Part shown: piece after piece, positions 25,525 through 34,162 of the stretch | How the letters are laid out: the number at the start of each line of letters is the position of its first letter | How positions within the stretch are numbered: the first letter of the stretch is position 1 | NCBI GenBank assembly: GCA_005776725.1 | Contig: SXOO01000240.1 | Span: forward strand, 23,044 to 87,043 | DNA length: 64,000 nucleotides | Origin: Pseudomonadota bacterium | GTDB taxonomy: Bacteria; Myxococcota_A; UBA9042; GCA-2863065 | Reading direction: 5' to 3' | The notes under the pieces: generated by a model | Seen by the model: the letters and a program-made list of their open reading frames with translations, nothing else | Database searches by the model: none | Told to the model about the DNA's origin: nothing | Translations under genes and position numbers: made by a program

Positions 25525-28500
25525 TTGACAGCCCCCTCCTCCGCCCTCTTTGCACGCCTTCGCCACCTCGTCGTGGCGCAGCCCGGCGTTTTCGGCTTCG
25601 TCGCGGTCGTCGTGGCTTGGCTCGCGCTCCACGCTCCAGGACTCGGAGCGCACGGCCTCTGGGACCCATGGGAGATGGACCGGGCTTACGTCGCGAGGCG
25701 CATGATCGAGCCGCCGCGCGTCCTCGTGATCGAGCGAGGAGAAGACGGGCTCGGTCCGATCGCGCAACGAGTCAAGGCAGAGCCCGGCGTCGACGTGGTG
25801 GTGCCAGACGTCCACGACGCAGCGCGGCCCACGCCCGCGCGTCTACTCGACCGAGCGACCGAGCTGCTCGACCGCGAGGTGCACCACCTCGCGCTGCTGG
25901 ACCTCGGCCCGCACGTGCGCGATCCGGGCTCCACCACTGAAGTGGAGGCCCTCGCGGGCTGGCTTGCGCGTGCGGCCGCGCGCAACCCCACGACCGAGTT
26001 CGTGCTGCTCGCGCCCACGCCCAAGCCGGGGGATCCCGTGCCAACCGTCGAGGCCTACGCCGAGCGCCTCGCCGCCACCTGGCGAGAGGTGCGGCTGGAG
26101 CTCGCGGCTCGCGAGCTCGACGGTGGGAATGTGGGGCGCACCGGGGGGTTCCGGACCGAGCTCACCCGCGTGCTCAAAGCGGCGCGGGAGCAGGGCTACG
26201 ACGCGCTCGGCCGCGGCCAAGCCGCGGACGAGGGCATGCTGGAGCGCGGTCTCCGCCGAGCCGCCGAGGCGCGCGACCTCGCCCGCCGTCTCGCGCCGGG
26301 TGTCCCCGCTGCCGTTGCGGCCAACCTCGGTGACGCCGCAGCCTTCGCGTTGCCGGCCCGAGTGCTCGAGTGGCCCACCGCTGCCGGCCCGGAGGCCCAA
26401 GAAGCGGCGAACGCGTCGATCGAGACGGTGATGGTGCGCGTTCGAGGGACCTTGGGACGCCCCTGGCAGCGGGCCGAGCTCAAGCGTGACGGACAGACGG
26501 TCAGTGGTCCGCCGTTGGACGCGTGGCTGATGGCGCTGAGCTTCTCGCGCCTCGGGGTAAACGAGCTCGCGGCGCGGCTCCCCTTCTACCTGCTCGGACT
26601 CCTGGCTCTGATCGCGTTCTTCGCCAGCGCCCGAACTGCATTCGGGCCCGGCGTAGCCACCCTGGGCTCCCTGGTGCTCGCCACCACGCCGCTGTTCTAT
26701 GCGGCTGCCCGGTCCACCGCAGGCGCTTTGTCCGCCACCGCCAGCCTCACCTTCGTCGCCGCGGGGCTCATGGGTGTGGCCGCGCGCGGCGGGCTCACCA
26801 TCGGGGCAACGTGGCTCGTCGCCGTCGGGTCCGCCGGGTTGCTGTACTCGCAGGGCGTGGTCGGGCTGGGCGTGGCCGCGTTGTTGGCCGTGCTGGCGCC
26901 CTGGGTCGGAGGCGAGCGCCGAGTCACCGTGTGGCTGCCCGGGCTCATCCTGACGGGCCTCGTCGGTTGGCTCGTGTGGGAGGCCGTGGGCGAGCGTCTA
27001 CCGGCGGAGTTCGGCCCCGGGCTCCCCCTCCTATCGTGGGACCTGCGGATGGAGGACCGTCCGGTATTCCTGAACTATGACGACATGTTGAAGCAGATCG
27101 GCTTCGGCGCGCTGCCCTGGGCCCCGCTCCTGCCGCTCGCGATCGGCGTCATCGCCACTCGCACGGAGCCGGCGGAGCAGACACGGCCCGGTGTGCTCGT
27201 GTTGCTGTGGCTCGTCGTGCCGTTCGCCGTGTTTGGCGCGGCCCAGAAGTGGACCAACCACCTCGTCTACCCGGCCATCCCTGCCGCCGCCCTGGCGGTG
27301 GGCTTCTACCTGCACCAGGTCTTCACCGGCCAGCGCCGCGTCACCGCCTTAGAGGCCACGGTGTTTGCGCTGATCACCGTCGTCCTCATCAACGACCTGA
27401 GGAAGTCGGCCGAGCCTGCGACCTCGTTTCTCACAGCGGACCCGCCGCTCGCCGGGATCAAGGAGGAGTCGGACTACCCAGAGGCGGTGAAGCTGCCGTC
27501 ACTCCTCACGGCGATGCTCCTCGGGGTGATCGCGCTCATCTTCGCCCATGGGGCCCGCGCGTTGCCCCGCCTACGGGTCATCTCGGAGGCGCTCACGCGG
27601 CCGGTTGGGCTCGCAGGCGCTGGCTTCGTCGCCCTGGGTGGTCTGGCCACGTGGTGGCTCATCTCGTTGCAGGGCCAGATCGCTGAGGTGTTTCTCACCC
27701 CCGGCGGGCAGATCCTCGAGCCGATTCACCGGCTCTATGTTCGCGATGTCTTCTACTGGCGGCCTCACCATTGGGCGCTGCTCATCGTCGTCGCCGTGGC
27801 GCTCTGCGTGGCGGCGCAGCGGGCGCGGCTCGTGGCGCGCTGCGCGGGCTGGGTCCGGAGCTGGGCCTTCACCCCGCTCATCGGCAACACCATCGCTCAT
27901 GCGCTCGCCTGGTCGGCCGCCCTTGCGGACCGCGCGGCTCCCCTCCCTGCCGTGGCCTGGACCTTGCCCGTCATCTTCGGCCTCGCTCGAGGCGCGTATG
28001 CGCGGCCCGCGCGCCTCGGTGTGTTCGCGCTCGCGGCCACGTTGGGGCTCTTCGGCAGCCAGGCGCCGCTGGCGCTGGGCCTGGCCGCGTTGGTCGTGGG
28101 GCTGTCGCTCCTACCGGAGACGGGGTTCTGGCCCCTCGCCCGGCTCCTGGCCCGGGCTGCCTGCACCGCGGTGGTGGCCCTGCTCACGGAGTCGCCGGTC
28201 ATCGCCATGCTCGCGTCCGCCGCATGCATCGCCGACGTCATCTCGCTGCGTAGAGCGCCGCCGCTCGACCTCCCGGGCCATCTCGACGGGCTCGCGGCGG
28301 TGGCAAGCTTGACCGCACCGGCGGTGCTCACGCTCGCGCCTCCGACGCTGCTCGGTGCCGCGCTGGTGGCCGTGTTCGCGGGGCTGTCCCTCGCTCCGTG
28401 GCTTGCCGCGGGTGGGTGGGGTCCCTCAGCTGGCACACTGCCGCCGAAGTCGCGATGGCTGAGGCTCCTGGTCGTCGTGGTGGCGTTCTCCGCGCCGGCG

Positions 28501-31500
28501 CTTGCCGCGTCTCAGTGGCTCCTGTGCCTGGGACCCTTGGTGGCAGCGCTCTGGGGGTACGCGGCCGCTCTGGGATCCGAGCTCGCGGACAGGCTCCGGA
28601 AGCCCGTTGACCGTCTCCTTTCGGTGTATCGCGACGGGGGGCCCAGGTTCCACCTCGCGCACGCCGCGCTGGCCGTGATCCTTGCGCTGGCCGCCTTCGT
28701 CCTGACGCTAGTCTTCGGCACCTTCGAGGCGGGCAGCGTCGTCAGCCTGACGGTGGCGTCGCCGTGGTTCGCCGGGTGCGTCGCTGCGGGTGTCGCGCTA
28801 GTCGCCGCCCGCAGCGTGACCTCCCGCCTCGCGCGCGAGCGTCTCGACGGCGCCGGTGGCCTGGGCCGTCTGTTCGGCCGAGTTGCGCGCGACCGCACGG
28901 CGTGTGCGGCCCTATGGCTACTCGCGGCGCTCTTCGCCGGGCTCGCGGCGCAGCTCTTCCTCGACTCCGGGCTCACGCGCGCGCGTTTCCTGGCGCTCCC
29001 GTTGCCCTTGCCGGACGGCGCGCTCGCCGCTTTCCGCCAGGGCCAGGCGGTCTCGGCGTGCCTTGCCGCCGTCGGTCTGCTGGCCGCGCTCGCTGCGCTA
29101 CCGCGCCTGCGGAGCGGGACCCTGAGCCCGTGGGCGCTCGCGGGGGGAGCGGCGGCGGCGCTGGTGGCCCTCATGGTGGTCGCCATGTCGCGCAAGTGGC
29201 TTCAGCTCGAGTCGCTGGCTGACCCCGCCGACGCCGGGTACCTCACCTACGTCTTCGCCCGAAGCCGGGTTACGCTCGCCCTTTACGGCCTCGCCGTGCT
29301 CCTCACCGCGGGCGCCGCGATCCGTTATCGCGGCAGCCTCGCCCGACTGGCGCCCGCGACGGCCCAGGGGCGTGAGCTTATCGTCGTCGGGCTGGCGCTC
29401 GTCCTGGCCGCAGCCGCGGGTCTCGTGCTGGGCGCGCCGCGTGCGCCTACGGGCCTGCTCGGCGCGCTGGGTGCAGTCCTCGCTGGAGCGCCCCTCCTCC
29501 CCACGCTGCTCCACAGCGCCACCAGCCGGCGCCTGGTCCTCGGCCATCGCGGCCTCCTCACCGCCGCGCTCGCCTTGCTGGGAGCCGCGTTGGTCGCCGT
29601 GGGGCTCTCCGGTCGCCCGGCGGCGCTGGCCGCTGTTCCCATAGGGCTCGGCCTGGCCGCCTGGTTCTGGCCGCGACCGCTCACCGCCGCCGGGTCCATC
29701 CCATCAACGGGGGCCGCGTTCCTTCGCGGGCTGCTCGAGATCTCTGTTGCCTCCCTGGCGTTCGCCGTCCCCGCGGCGCTCGGGGCCGACGAGCCCGCCG
29801 CCGCGGTGTGGGCTGGACTCACCGCCTGGGGTGCGCTCGTGGTCGCTCACGGCCTCTTCGTCGGCTTCCGGATCGGGCTCGGCGTGGCCGATCTGATTGG
29901 ACGCCTCTCCGTGGGCGCCCCGTCCAGCCTGCTCTTCGCGGGCCTCGGGATCGCGCTGTGCGCCAGCGGTGGCGGTGAGCCCCGCGTGGTGCTGGTCGCC
30001 GCCGGCGCAGCGCTCTTGCTTCTGGCCGCGGTCTTGGCGCTGTCAGGCCTCGAGGGCGGCGTACTGGGCGCCGTCGCCCGCGTGGTCGAGCGCCCGCCGG
30101 CCTTCGTGGTCACCCTCGTCGCGCTGGCGCTGTCCATCAGCGTGGTCTTGGACGGCCGGCTCGTCGCTGCACTGAGCCTGCACGTGTCCCAGAAGCATCT
30201 CCTGGACTCCATCCGCGAACGTGAAGGCGGCGAGCTGCCCGAGGGCCGCGTCTTCCAGCACAGCCTCTCCGGACAGAACGCCCGCAACTTCTACACGGCC
30301 TCGGTCCCGGAGATCCGCGACAGCTCCGCCGCCCTGCGAGTCCTGCAGGGCGGGCGCGACGAGGTGGTCACCCTCAGCCGTGCCGGCGTCTCCCTCGGCG
30401 AGTCCACCGTCCTTCAGGGCTTCGCGCCCGCCGCCGACGCCAACGGTGATGGCGTCCGCGACGAGCCCGCGGCGGCTGGCGTCTACTCCGCGCTGGACCT
30501 GCAGAGCACGCCTGCCGTGCTCACCGATCCAGAGCGCGCCTGGCAACCCGGCCAATGGGCCGGCGCCGTGCTCGTCGACAGCGACGGCTGGCGCTACTCC
30601 ATCGTGGATAACACACCGACCACCCTGAAGTTCGAGCTGGCGTCGGCGCGCGCGCCCGAGGACCTCACCGCGAAGGCCGAGAAGCGGGCGGGTCCGCCGT
30701 TCGACCCCACCATCGGGGTGCGCAACGCCTACCGCATCGTGGCCAGCGACAAGCTGGAGGTTACCGCCACCGCCCTGACCCGCGACAGGCGCTACTTCCT
30801 CCTCCCGAAGACAGGGGCCGAGAACCCGGGCCGGTCGGACCGGGGCTCGTTCTCCACCCTCAACTTCGAGTACCGACGGCTAACCGGCGGCCTGCACATC
30901 CCGGTGCTGGATGACCGGTCGTCTCGGATCTTGCTGGCGAGTACGTGGCTCGGACCGGACGACATCGACAAGAACCCGATTCGGAGCGCCCTGATAACCG
31001 AGGAGGAGATGGTGCGGCGCCTCGCCAGCGGTGAGGCCCGCGGGGCGCCGGCCAAGGCTCCCTTGTCACACATGGTCACCTGGGAAGAGTCGGTGGCGCT
31101 GGTCGGCTACGGCGTGGAGCCGTGGGTGGTGCAGCGCGGCCGCAAGTTCACGCTGCGGCTGTATTTCCAGGCGCTGAAGCCCATGAAGGAGTCCAACAAG
31201 CTCTTCGTGCACGCCGATCGCGGGTCGAGCCGCATCCACACCGATCACTGGCCCAACGCGGTCAGTCAGGGCAAGGAAGGCAAGCACTGCGTCGGGTGCT
31301 TCCAGACCGATCACTGGATGGCGGGCGATATCATCGTCGACACCTACGAGCGCGAGGTGCCCTTCGGCTCGCCCGCGGGCGAGACCGAGCTGTTCCTGGG
31401 CTTCTTCAACCCTGACGACAACGACAAGCGCGTCCCCGTCAGCAGCTGGAACGACAAGCTCGTGCGTCACTCGAACAACGACAACCGCCCGCGGATCGGC

Positions 31501-31518
31501 TCGTTCGTGGTGCGATGA
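25525..31518 (+). CDS. Giant GT39-like multi-pass membrane protein
   Basis: A 1,997-aa protein. It opens like ArnT/PMT-type glycosyltransferases: a first membrane helix, then GLWDPWEMDRAYVARRM (about 45-61) with the acidic pair such enzymes use. A soluble insert of ~250 residues follows. At ~318 the family pattern resumes (SGPPLDAWLMALSFSRLGVNELAARLPFYLLGLLAL). Instead of the usual ~12 membrane helices, hydrophobic segments continue to about residue 1545, far beyond any standard member. The last ~450 residues are soluble and contain a calcium-loop-like DANGDGVRDE (~1637) and a beta-rich end domain. The TTG start at 25525 is the only nearby candidate; no Shine-Dalgarno is present. Its stop overlaps the prepilin peptidase start (ATGA). 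The lipid-linked sugar donor and the acceptor are unknown. Confidence 0.8.
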   Translation: MTAPSSALFARLRHLVVAQPGVFGFVAVVVAWLALHAPGLGAHGLWDPWEMDRAYVARRMIEPPRVLVIERGEDGLGPIAQRVKAEPGVDVVVPDVHDAARPTPARLLDRATELLDREVHHLALLDLGPHVRDPGSTTEVEALAGWLARAAARNPTTEFVLLAPTPKPGDPVPTVEAYAERLAATWREVRLELAARELDGGNVGRTGGFRTELTRVLKAAREQGYDALGRGQAADEGMLERGLRRAAEARDLARRLAPGVPAAVAANLGDAAAFALPARVLEWPTAAGPEAQEAANASIETVMVRVRGTLGRPWQRAELKRDGQTVSGPPLDAWLMALSFSRLGVNELAARLPFYLLGLLALIAFFASARTAFGPGVATLGSLVLATTPLFYAAARSTAGALSATASLTFVAAGLMGVAARGGLTIGATWLVAVGSAGLLYSQGVVGLGVAALLAVLAPWVGGERRVTVWLPGLILTGLVGWLVWEAVGERLPAEFGPGLPLLSWDLRMEDRPVFLNYDDMLKQIGFGALPWAPLLPLAIGVIATRTEPAEQTRPGVLVLLWLVVPFAVFGAAQKWTNHLVYPAIPAAALAVGFYLHQVFTGQRRVTALEATVFALITVVLINDLRKSAEPATSFLTADPPLAGIKEESDYPEAVKLPSLLTAMLLGVIALIFAHGARALPRLRVISEALTRPVGLAGAGFVALGGLATWWLISLQGQIAEVFLTPGGQILEPIHRLYVRDVFYWRPHHWALLIVVAVALCVAAQRARLVARCAGWVRSWAFTPLIGNTIAHALAWSAALADRAAPLPAVAWTLPVIFGLARGAYARPARLGVFALAATLGLFGSQAPLALGLAALVVGLSLLPETGFWPLARLLARAACTAVVALLTESPVIAMLASAACIADVISLRRAPPLDLPGHLDGLAAVASLTAPAVLTLAPPTLLGAALVAVFAGLSLAPWLAAGGWGPSAGTLPPKSRWLRLLVVVVAFSAPALAASQWLLCLGPLVAALWGYAAALGSELADRLRKPVDRLLSVYRDGGPRFHLAHAALAVILALAAFVLTLVFGTFEAGSVVSLTVASPWFAGCVAAGVALVAARSVTSRLARERLDGAGGLGRLFGRVARDRTACAALWLLAALFAGLAAQLFLDSGLTRARFLALPLPLPDGALAAFRQGQAVSACLAAVGLLAALAALPRLRSGTLSPWALAGGAAAALVALMVVAMSRKWLQLESLADPADAGYLTYVFARSRVTLALYGLAVLLTAGAAIRYRGSLARLAPATAQGRELIVVGLALVLAAAAGLVLGAPRAPTGLLGALGAVLAGAPLLPTLLHSATSRRLVLGHRGLLTAALALLGAALVAVGLSGRPAALAAVPIGLGLAAWFWPRPLTAAGSIPSTGAAFLRGLLEISVASLAFAVPAALGADEPAAAVWAGLTAWGALVVAHGLFVGFRIGLGVADLIGRLSVGAPSSLLFAGLGIALCASGGGEPRVVLVAAGAALLLLAAVLALSGLEGGVLGAVARVVERPPAFVVTLVALALSISVVLDGRLVAALSLHVSQKHLLDSIREREGGELPEGRVFQHSLSGQNARNFYTASVPEIRDSSAALRVLQGGRDEVVTLSRAGVSLGESTVLQGFAPAADANGDGVRDEPAAAGVYSALDLQSTPAVLTDPERAWQPGQWAGAVLVDSDGWRYSIVDNTPTTLKFELASARAPEDLTAKAEKRAGPPFDPTIGVRNAYRIVASDKLEVTATALTRDRRYFLLPKTGAENPGRSDRGSFSTLNFEYRRLTGGLHIPVLDDRSSRILLASTWLGPDDIDKNPIRSALITEEEMVRRLASGEARGAPAKAPLSHMVTWEESVALVGYGVEPWVVQRGRKFTLRLYFQALKPMKESNKLFVHADRGSSRIHTDHWPNAVSQGKEGKHCVGCFQTDHWMAGDIIVDTYEREVPFGSPAGETELFLGFFNPDDNDKRVPVSSWNDKLVRHSNNDNRPRIGSFVVR

Positions 31519-32522
31519 TCCCGGTCGACCACCCGTTCTGGACCGTCCTCCTCGGGGTATTCGGCGCGCTCTTCGGTTCCTTCCTCAACGTCGTCGTCTA
31601 TCGTCTCCCCCTGGGGCTCAGCGTGGTTCGGCCGGGCTCGCGCTGCGGCGCATGCGGCACGGCGATCGCGCCGTGGAACAACGTGCCGGTGCTCAGCTGG
31701 CTCCTGTTGCGTGGGCGCGCCGCCTGTTGTGGCGCGCCTTTCTCGGTTCGCTACCCCCTCGTGGAGGCCGCGACTACAGGACTCTCGGTGGCGTTATGGT
31801 TGCGCTTCGCCATGCCCTTCGGCGGCGAACCGCCCACTACGCCGGTGGCGCTCGCGGGCTGGGCGCTCACGTTCACGTTCGCCTGCGTCCTCCTCGCGGT
31901 GGCGCTCATCGACCTCGACACGCTCCGCATCCCCGACGTTCTCAGCCTGCCCCTGATCCCGCTCGGCATCCTCGCTGCGTGGGCGATCGGGCCCGCAATC
32001 CACGTGACCGTGGAGCAGTCGCTCCTGGGCCTCCTCATCGGCGGCGGGACCCTGTTGGTCATCACCTACGGGTACTTCGCGCTCACCGGCCGCGAGGGCA
32101 TGGGGCTCGGCGATTACCGCCTCATGGCCGGCGTCGGCGCGTGGCTTGGCTGGCAGAGCCTCCTGTTCCTCCTCATGGCCAGCGCGATCCAGGGCCTGAT
32201 CTTCGCAGCCATCGTGAAGCTGTTCCGGCTCGAGCGGCACCTCCCGGGCCTCGACGATCCGGATCCGGTGGGCTTCCGTGATCCCGAGGCCGCCGCGCCC
32301 GTTCCCCCTCCCGAGAGCGCCGAGGCGCAGCCCGCCGCCCCGCTGCAGGAGGTGGATGCAGTGCCTCCCGCCGCTCCTCAGGGCGCCCGGCCCGCCGCTG
32401 CCCCGCCGTTGGCCGTGCCCTTTGGCCCCTTCATCGCCCTCGCCGCCCTCGAGTGGTTGTTGTTCGAGCCCACGCTGATGCAGCTGTTGGATCATTGGCT
32501 CTATGGCGGGCTGGCACGATGA
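31515..32522 (+). CDS. pilD: Type IV prepilin peptidase (A24 family)
   Basis: A 335-aa inner-membrane aspartic protease/N-methyltransferase that processes type IV pilins and pseudopilins. GSFLNVVVYRLP opens the family signature. Zinc-type cysteines are at 44, 47, 71 and 72, although the second pair is adjacent (CC) rather than CxxC. The catalytic aspartates lie in ALIDLDTLRIPD (133/135) and GREGMGLGD (200). An unusual Pro/Ala/Glu-rich segment (about 250-300) is inserted before the last membrane helix. ATG 31515 overlaps the stop of the giant membrane gene, and its own stop overlaps rsmC (ATGA). No pilin or secretion genes are adjacent. Confidence 0.93.
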   Translation: MIPVDHPFWTVLLGVFGALFGSFLNVVVYRLPLGLSVVRPGSRCGACGTAIAPWNNVPVLSWLLLRGRAACCGAPFSVRYPLVEAATTGLSVALWLRFAMPFGGEPPTTPVALAGWALTFTFACVLLAVALIDLDTLRIPDVLSLPLIPLGILAAWAIGPAIHVTVEQSLLGLLIGGGTLLVITYGYFALTGREGMGLGDYRLMAGVGAWLGWQSLLFLLMASAIQGLIFAAIVKLFRLERHLPGLDDPDPVGFRDPEAAAPVPPPESAEAQPAAPLQEVDAVPPAAPQGARPAAAPPLAVPFGPFIALAALEWLLFEPTLMQLLDHWLYGGLAR

Positions 32523-33580
32523 GCGAGTGGCTCGATCGCGTCACTGCACTCGAGTGGGCGTTGGACCGCGGCGCGCTGGGTGAGTCCGTGACCCGCGCCG
32601 CGCTCACGGGGGCGGTGGTTTGGCGCGCGCCTGCTCGGATCGACGGCATCGATGCCATCCGAGATGTGACGCCCAGCCGTGTAGAGGCGGACGCGCTCGG
32701 CGGCGCGGTGCTCGCCGCCCTCCCTGCGGGCCCGCTGCCGTCCGCCGTGGCCTTCCTGGGCCGCGACCGCGAGGAGAACCTGTCGCTCCTCGGCGTGTTG
32801 CTCACGCGGCTCGAGCCGGGGGCCCCGCTCGTGACCACCGGCTGCAACTCGCTGGGCAGCGGGTGGTACGACAAGACCCTCGCAGAGGCCGGCCTCGATG
32901 TGGAGGTGGCCTCCAAGCACAAGTGCCGAGTGGCCGTGACTCGACGGCCCGAGGTGTTGCCCGAGGCCGTGGAGGGCTGGGCAGCGCTCTCCGAGCCGAT
33001 GGAGGTAGCGCCGCGGCTCTGGACTTGTCCTGGTGTGTTCTCGAAGGGTCACATCGACCCCGCGTCCGCGCTGCTCGCCAGCAGCCTCCCCCGGCTCGAG
33101 GGCCACGTGGGCGACTGGGGTGCTGGCTGGGGCTATCTGGCGGCCTCCTTGGCCGATCGGGGCGACGCGGTGACCCGCTTCGAGCTCGTCGAGGCCGACC
33201 AGCGCGCGCTAACGCTCGCACTGCGGGCGCTGGAGGTGCGCGGCGCGGTGGCCGCTGGGCATTGGCTCGACGCGCGCCAACCGACCGGGCTGCGCAGCCT
33301 CGACGTCATCGTGACCAACCCGCCCTTCCACGATGGCGACCGGCACGCCGTCTCGGTGGCTCACGCGTTCTTTGGCAGCGCAGCCGCGGCGCTTCGCGGT
33401 GCTGGGCGGATCTACGCGGTCGGGCCGCGCAACCTGCCTTACGACGAGCCGCTCCGTGCCACCTTCGAGCGGACGCGTGTGCTCGCGGACGGCGACGGCT
33501 TCCGTGTGTACGAGGGCTCGCACCCCCGGCGCCGCGCTGCGCCGCTCTCGGAGGCACGGCCGCCGCGCCGCGCGGCGTAG
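32519..33580 (+). CDS. rsmC: RsmC-like 16S rRNA (guanine-N2) methyltransferase
   Basis: A 353-aa two-domain class I methyltransferase. The C-terminal half has the SAM-binding motif VGDWGAGWGYLAASLA and the NPPF catalytic tetrapeptide (VTNPPFHDG) used to flip and methylate guanine N2. The N-terminal half is the degenerate methyltransferase domain of RsmC (LGRDREENLSLL). Family members methylate G1207 of 16S rRNA or related positions. The ATG overlaps the prepilin peptidase stop (ATGA). It ends 246 bp before the RiPP precursor gene and is unlikely to be part of that operon. Confidence 0.88.
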   Translation: MSEWLDRVTALEWALDRGALGESVTRAALTGAVVWRAPARIDGIDAIRDVTPSRVEADALGGAVLAALPAGPLPSAVAFLGRDREENLSLLGVLLTRLEPGAPLVTTGCNSLGSGWYDKTLAEAGLDVEVASKHKCRVAVTRRPEVLPEAVEGWAALSEPMEVAPRLWTCPGVFSKGHIDPASALLASSLPRLEGHVGDWGAGWGYLAASLADRGDAVTRFELVEADQRALTLALRALEVRGAVAAGHWLDARQPTGLRSLDVIVTNPPFHDGDRHAVSVAHAFFGSAAAALRGAGRIYAVGPRNLPYDEPLRATFERTRVLADGDGFRVYEGSHPRRRAAPLSEARPPRRAA

Positions 33581-33620
33581 ACAGCCGAGGTGCCCTCTCC
33601 GCGCGTGCCCCTTGACGGCC

Positions 33621-33648
33621 TGTAACCCGCCGGTCACCATCGCGTACT
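33621..33648 (+). promoter_or_regulatory. Candidate ECF-sigma promoter upstream of the RiPP operon
   Basis: TGTAAC (33621-33626, extended by CC), a 16-nt spacer and CGTACT (33643-33648) resemble the GTAAC ... CG-type elements of extracytoplasmic-function sigma factors, which control related operons in Caulobacter. It lies about 180 bp before the precursor ATG, a long leader. The 246-bp gap between rsmC and the precursor gene shows no other feature. Confidence 0.3.
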
Positions 33649-33826
33649 CCGTCGTCATCAGGTGTCGCGCGCGGCCAGTCCGCGAGAGCACCTGGGTCGT
33701 ATTGGAAGGGCGTTCGTCCGGGCAGCCGGGCGGGCGGGTGTGGATCGGGTACCTGCCGCGGCGCGGAGCGGACGGGGCGACTCTCAACGGGTCGTAAGCT
33801 CAAGGCCGCGTGATGGAGAAGATCGC

Positions 33827-34102
33827 ATGAATCGTCGTGACTTCGGCAAGCTCGTCCTCGCAGTCGCTGGCGGCGTCGCCGCCGGCGCCGCCACCAACAC
33901 GGCGCAGGCAGCCACTCGTAAGGCCCCGAACGGCCGCTCCAAGGAGTCCTGCTCGGGCTCCGGCTCGTGCTCGGGCTCCGGCTCGTGCTCGGGCTCCGGC
34001 TCGTGCTCGGGCTCCGGCTCGTGCAAGGGCTCCGGCTCGTGCAAGGGCTCCGGCTCGTGCTCGGGCAGCGAGTCGTGCAAGGACAAGGGCGGCTGCGGCT
34101 GA
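33827..34102 (+). CDS. Cys-hexad RiPP precursor (HvfA/bufferin-like)
   Basis: A 91-aa precursor. The leader NRRDFGKLVLAVAGGVAAGAA with AQA before the mature part resembles a Tat signal (twin Arg, Phe, Lys). After a short basic spacer, the core places Cys at 42, 48, 54, 60, 66, 72, 78, 84 and 90, exactly every sixth residue, separated by SGSGS or KGSGS; only the last two spacers deviate (SGSES, KDKGG). It ends CG. ATG 33827 has GGAGAAG five nt upstream. The two downstream genes (MNIO and DUF2063) identify it as the substrate of a bufferin/HvfABC-type pathway, in which cysteines become copper-binding thiooxazole-type groups. That modification here is inference from family knowledge. The SGSGSC hexad differs from the EGKCG motifs typical of HvfA/BufA. 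Confidence 0.85.
   Translation: MNRRDFGKLVLAVAGGVAAGAATNTAQAATRKAPNGRSKESCSGSGSCSGSGSCSGSGSCSGSGSCKGSGSCKGSGSCSGSESCKDKGGCG
33950..34075 (+). repeat. 18-bp tandem repeat in the precursor core
   Basis: Seven 18-bp units: four identical (TGC TCG GGC TCC GGC TCG), two identical variants with AAG as second codon, and one diverged unit. Even synonymous positions match between units, so the array arose by recent duplication and its copy number probably varies between strains. Confidence 0.95.
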
Positions 34103-34115
34103 TCCTCGCGTGCCG

Positions 34116-34144
34116 GGCTGGCGCGGGCTCGTCCCGCGCCGGCC
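34116..34144 (+). promoter_or_regulatory. Strong hairpin between RiPP precursor and MNIO genes
   Basis: GGCTGGCGCGGG (34116-34127) and CCCGCGCCGGCC (34133-34144) pair over 12 bp, with one G-U and a 5-nt loop, in the 60-bp gap after the precursor stop. No U tract follows. It could act as a partial terminator or as a 3' stabiliser of a precursor-only transcript, so that substrate exceeds enzyme. Confidence 0.6.
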
Positions 34145-34162
34145 TGAGCGCGGCCTGTTCCC

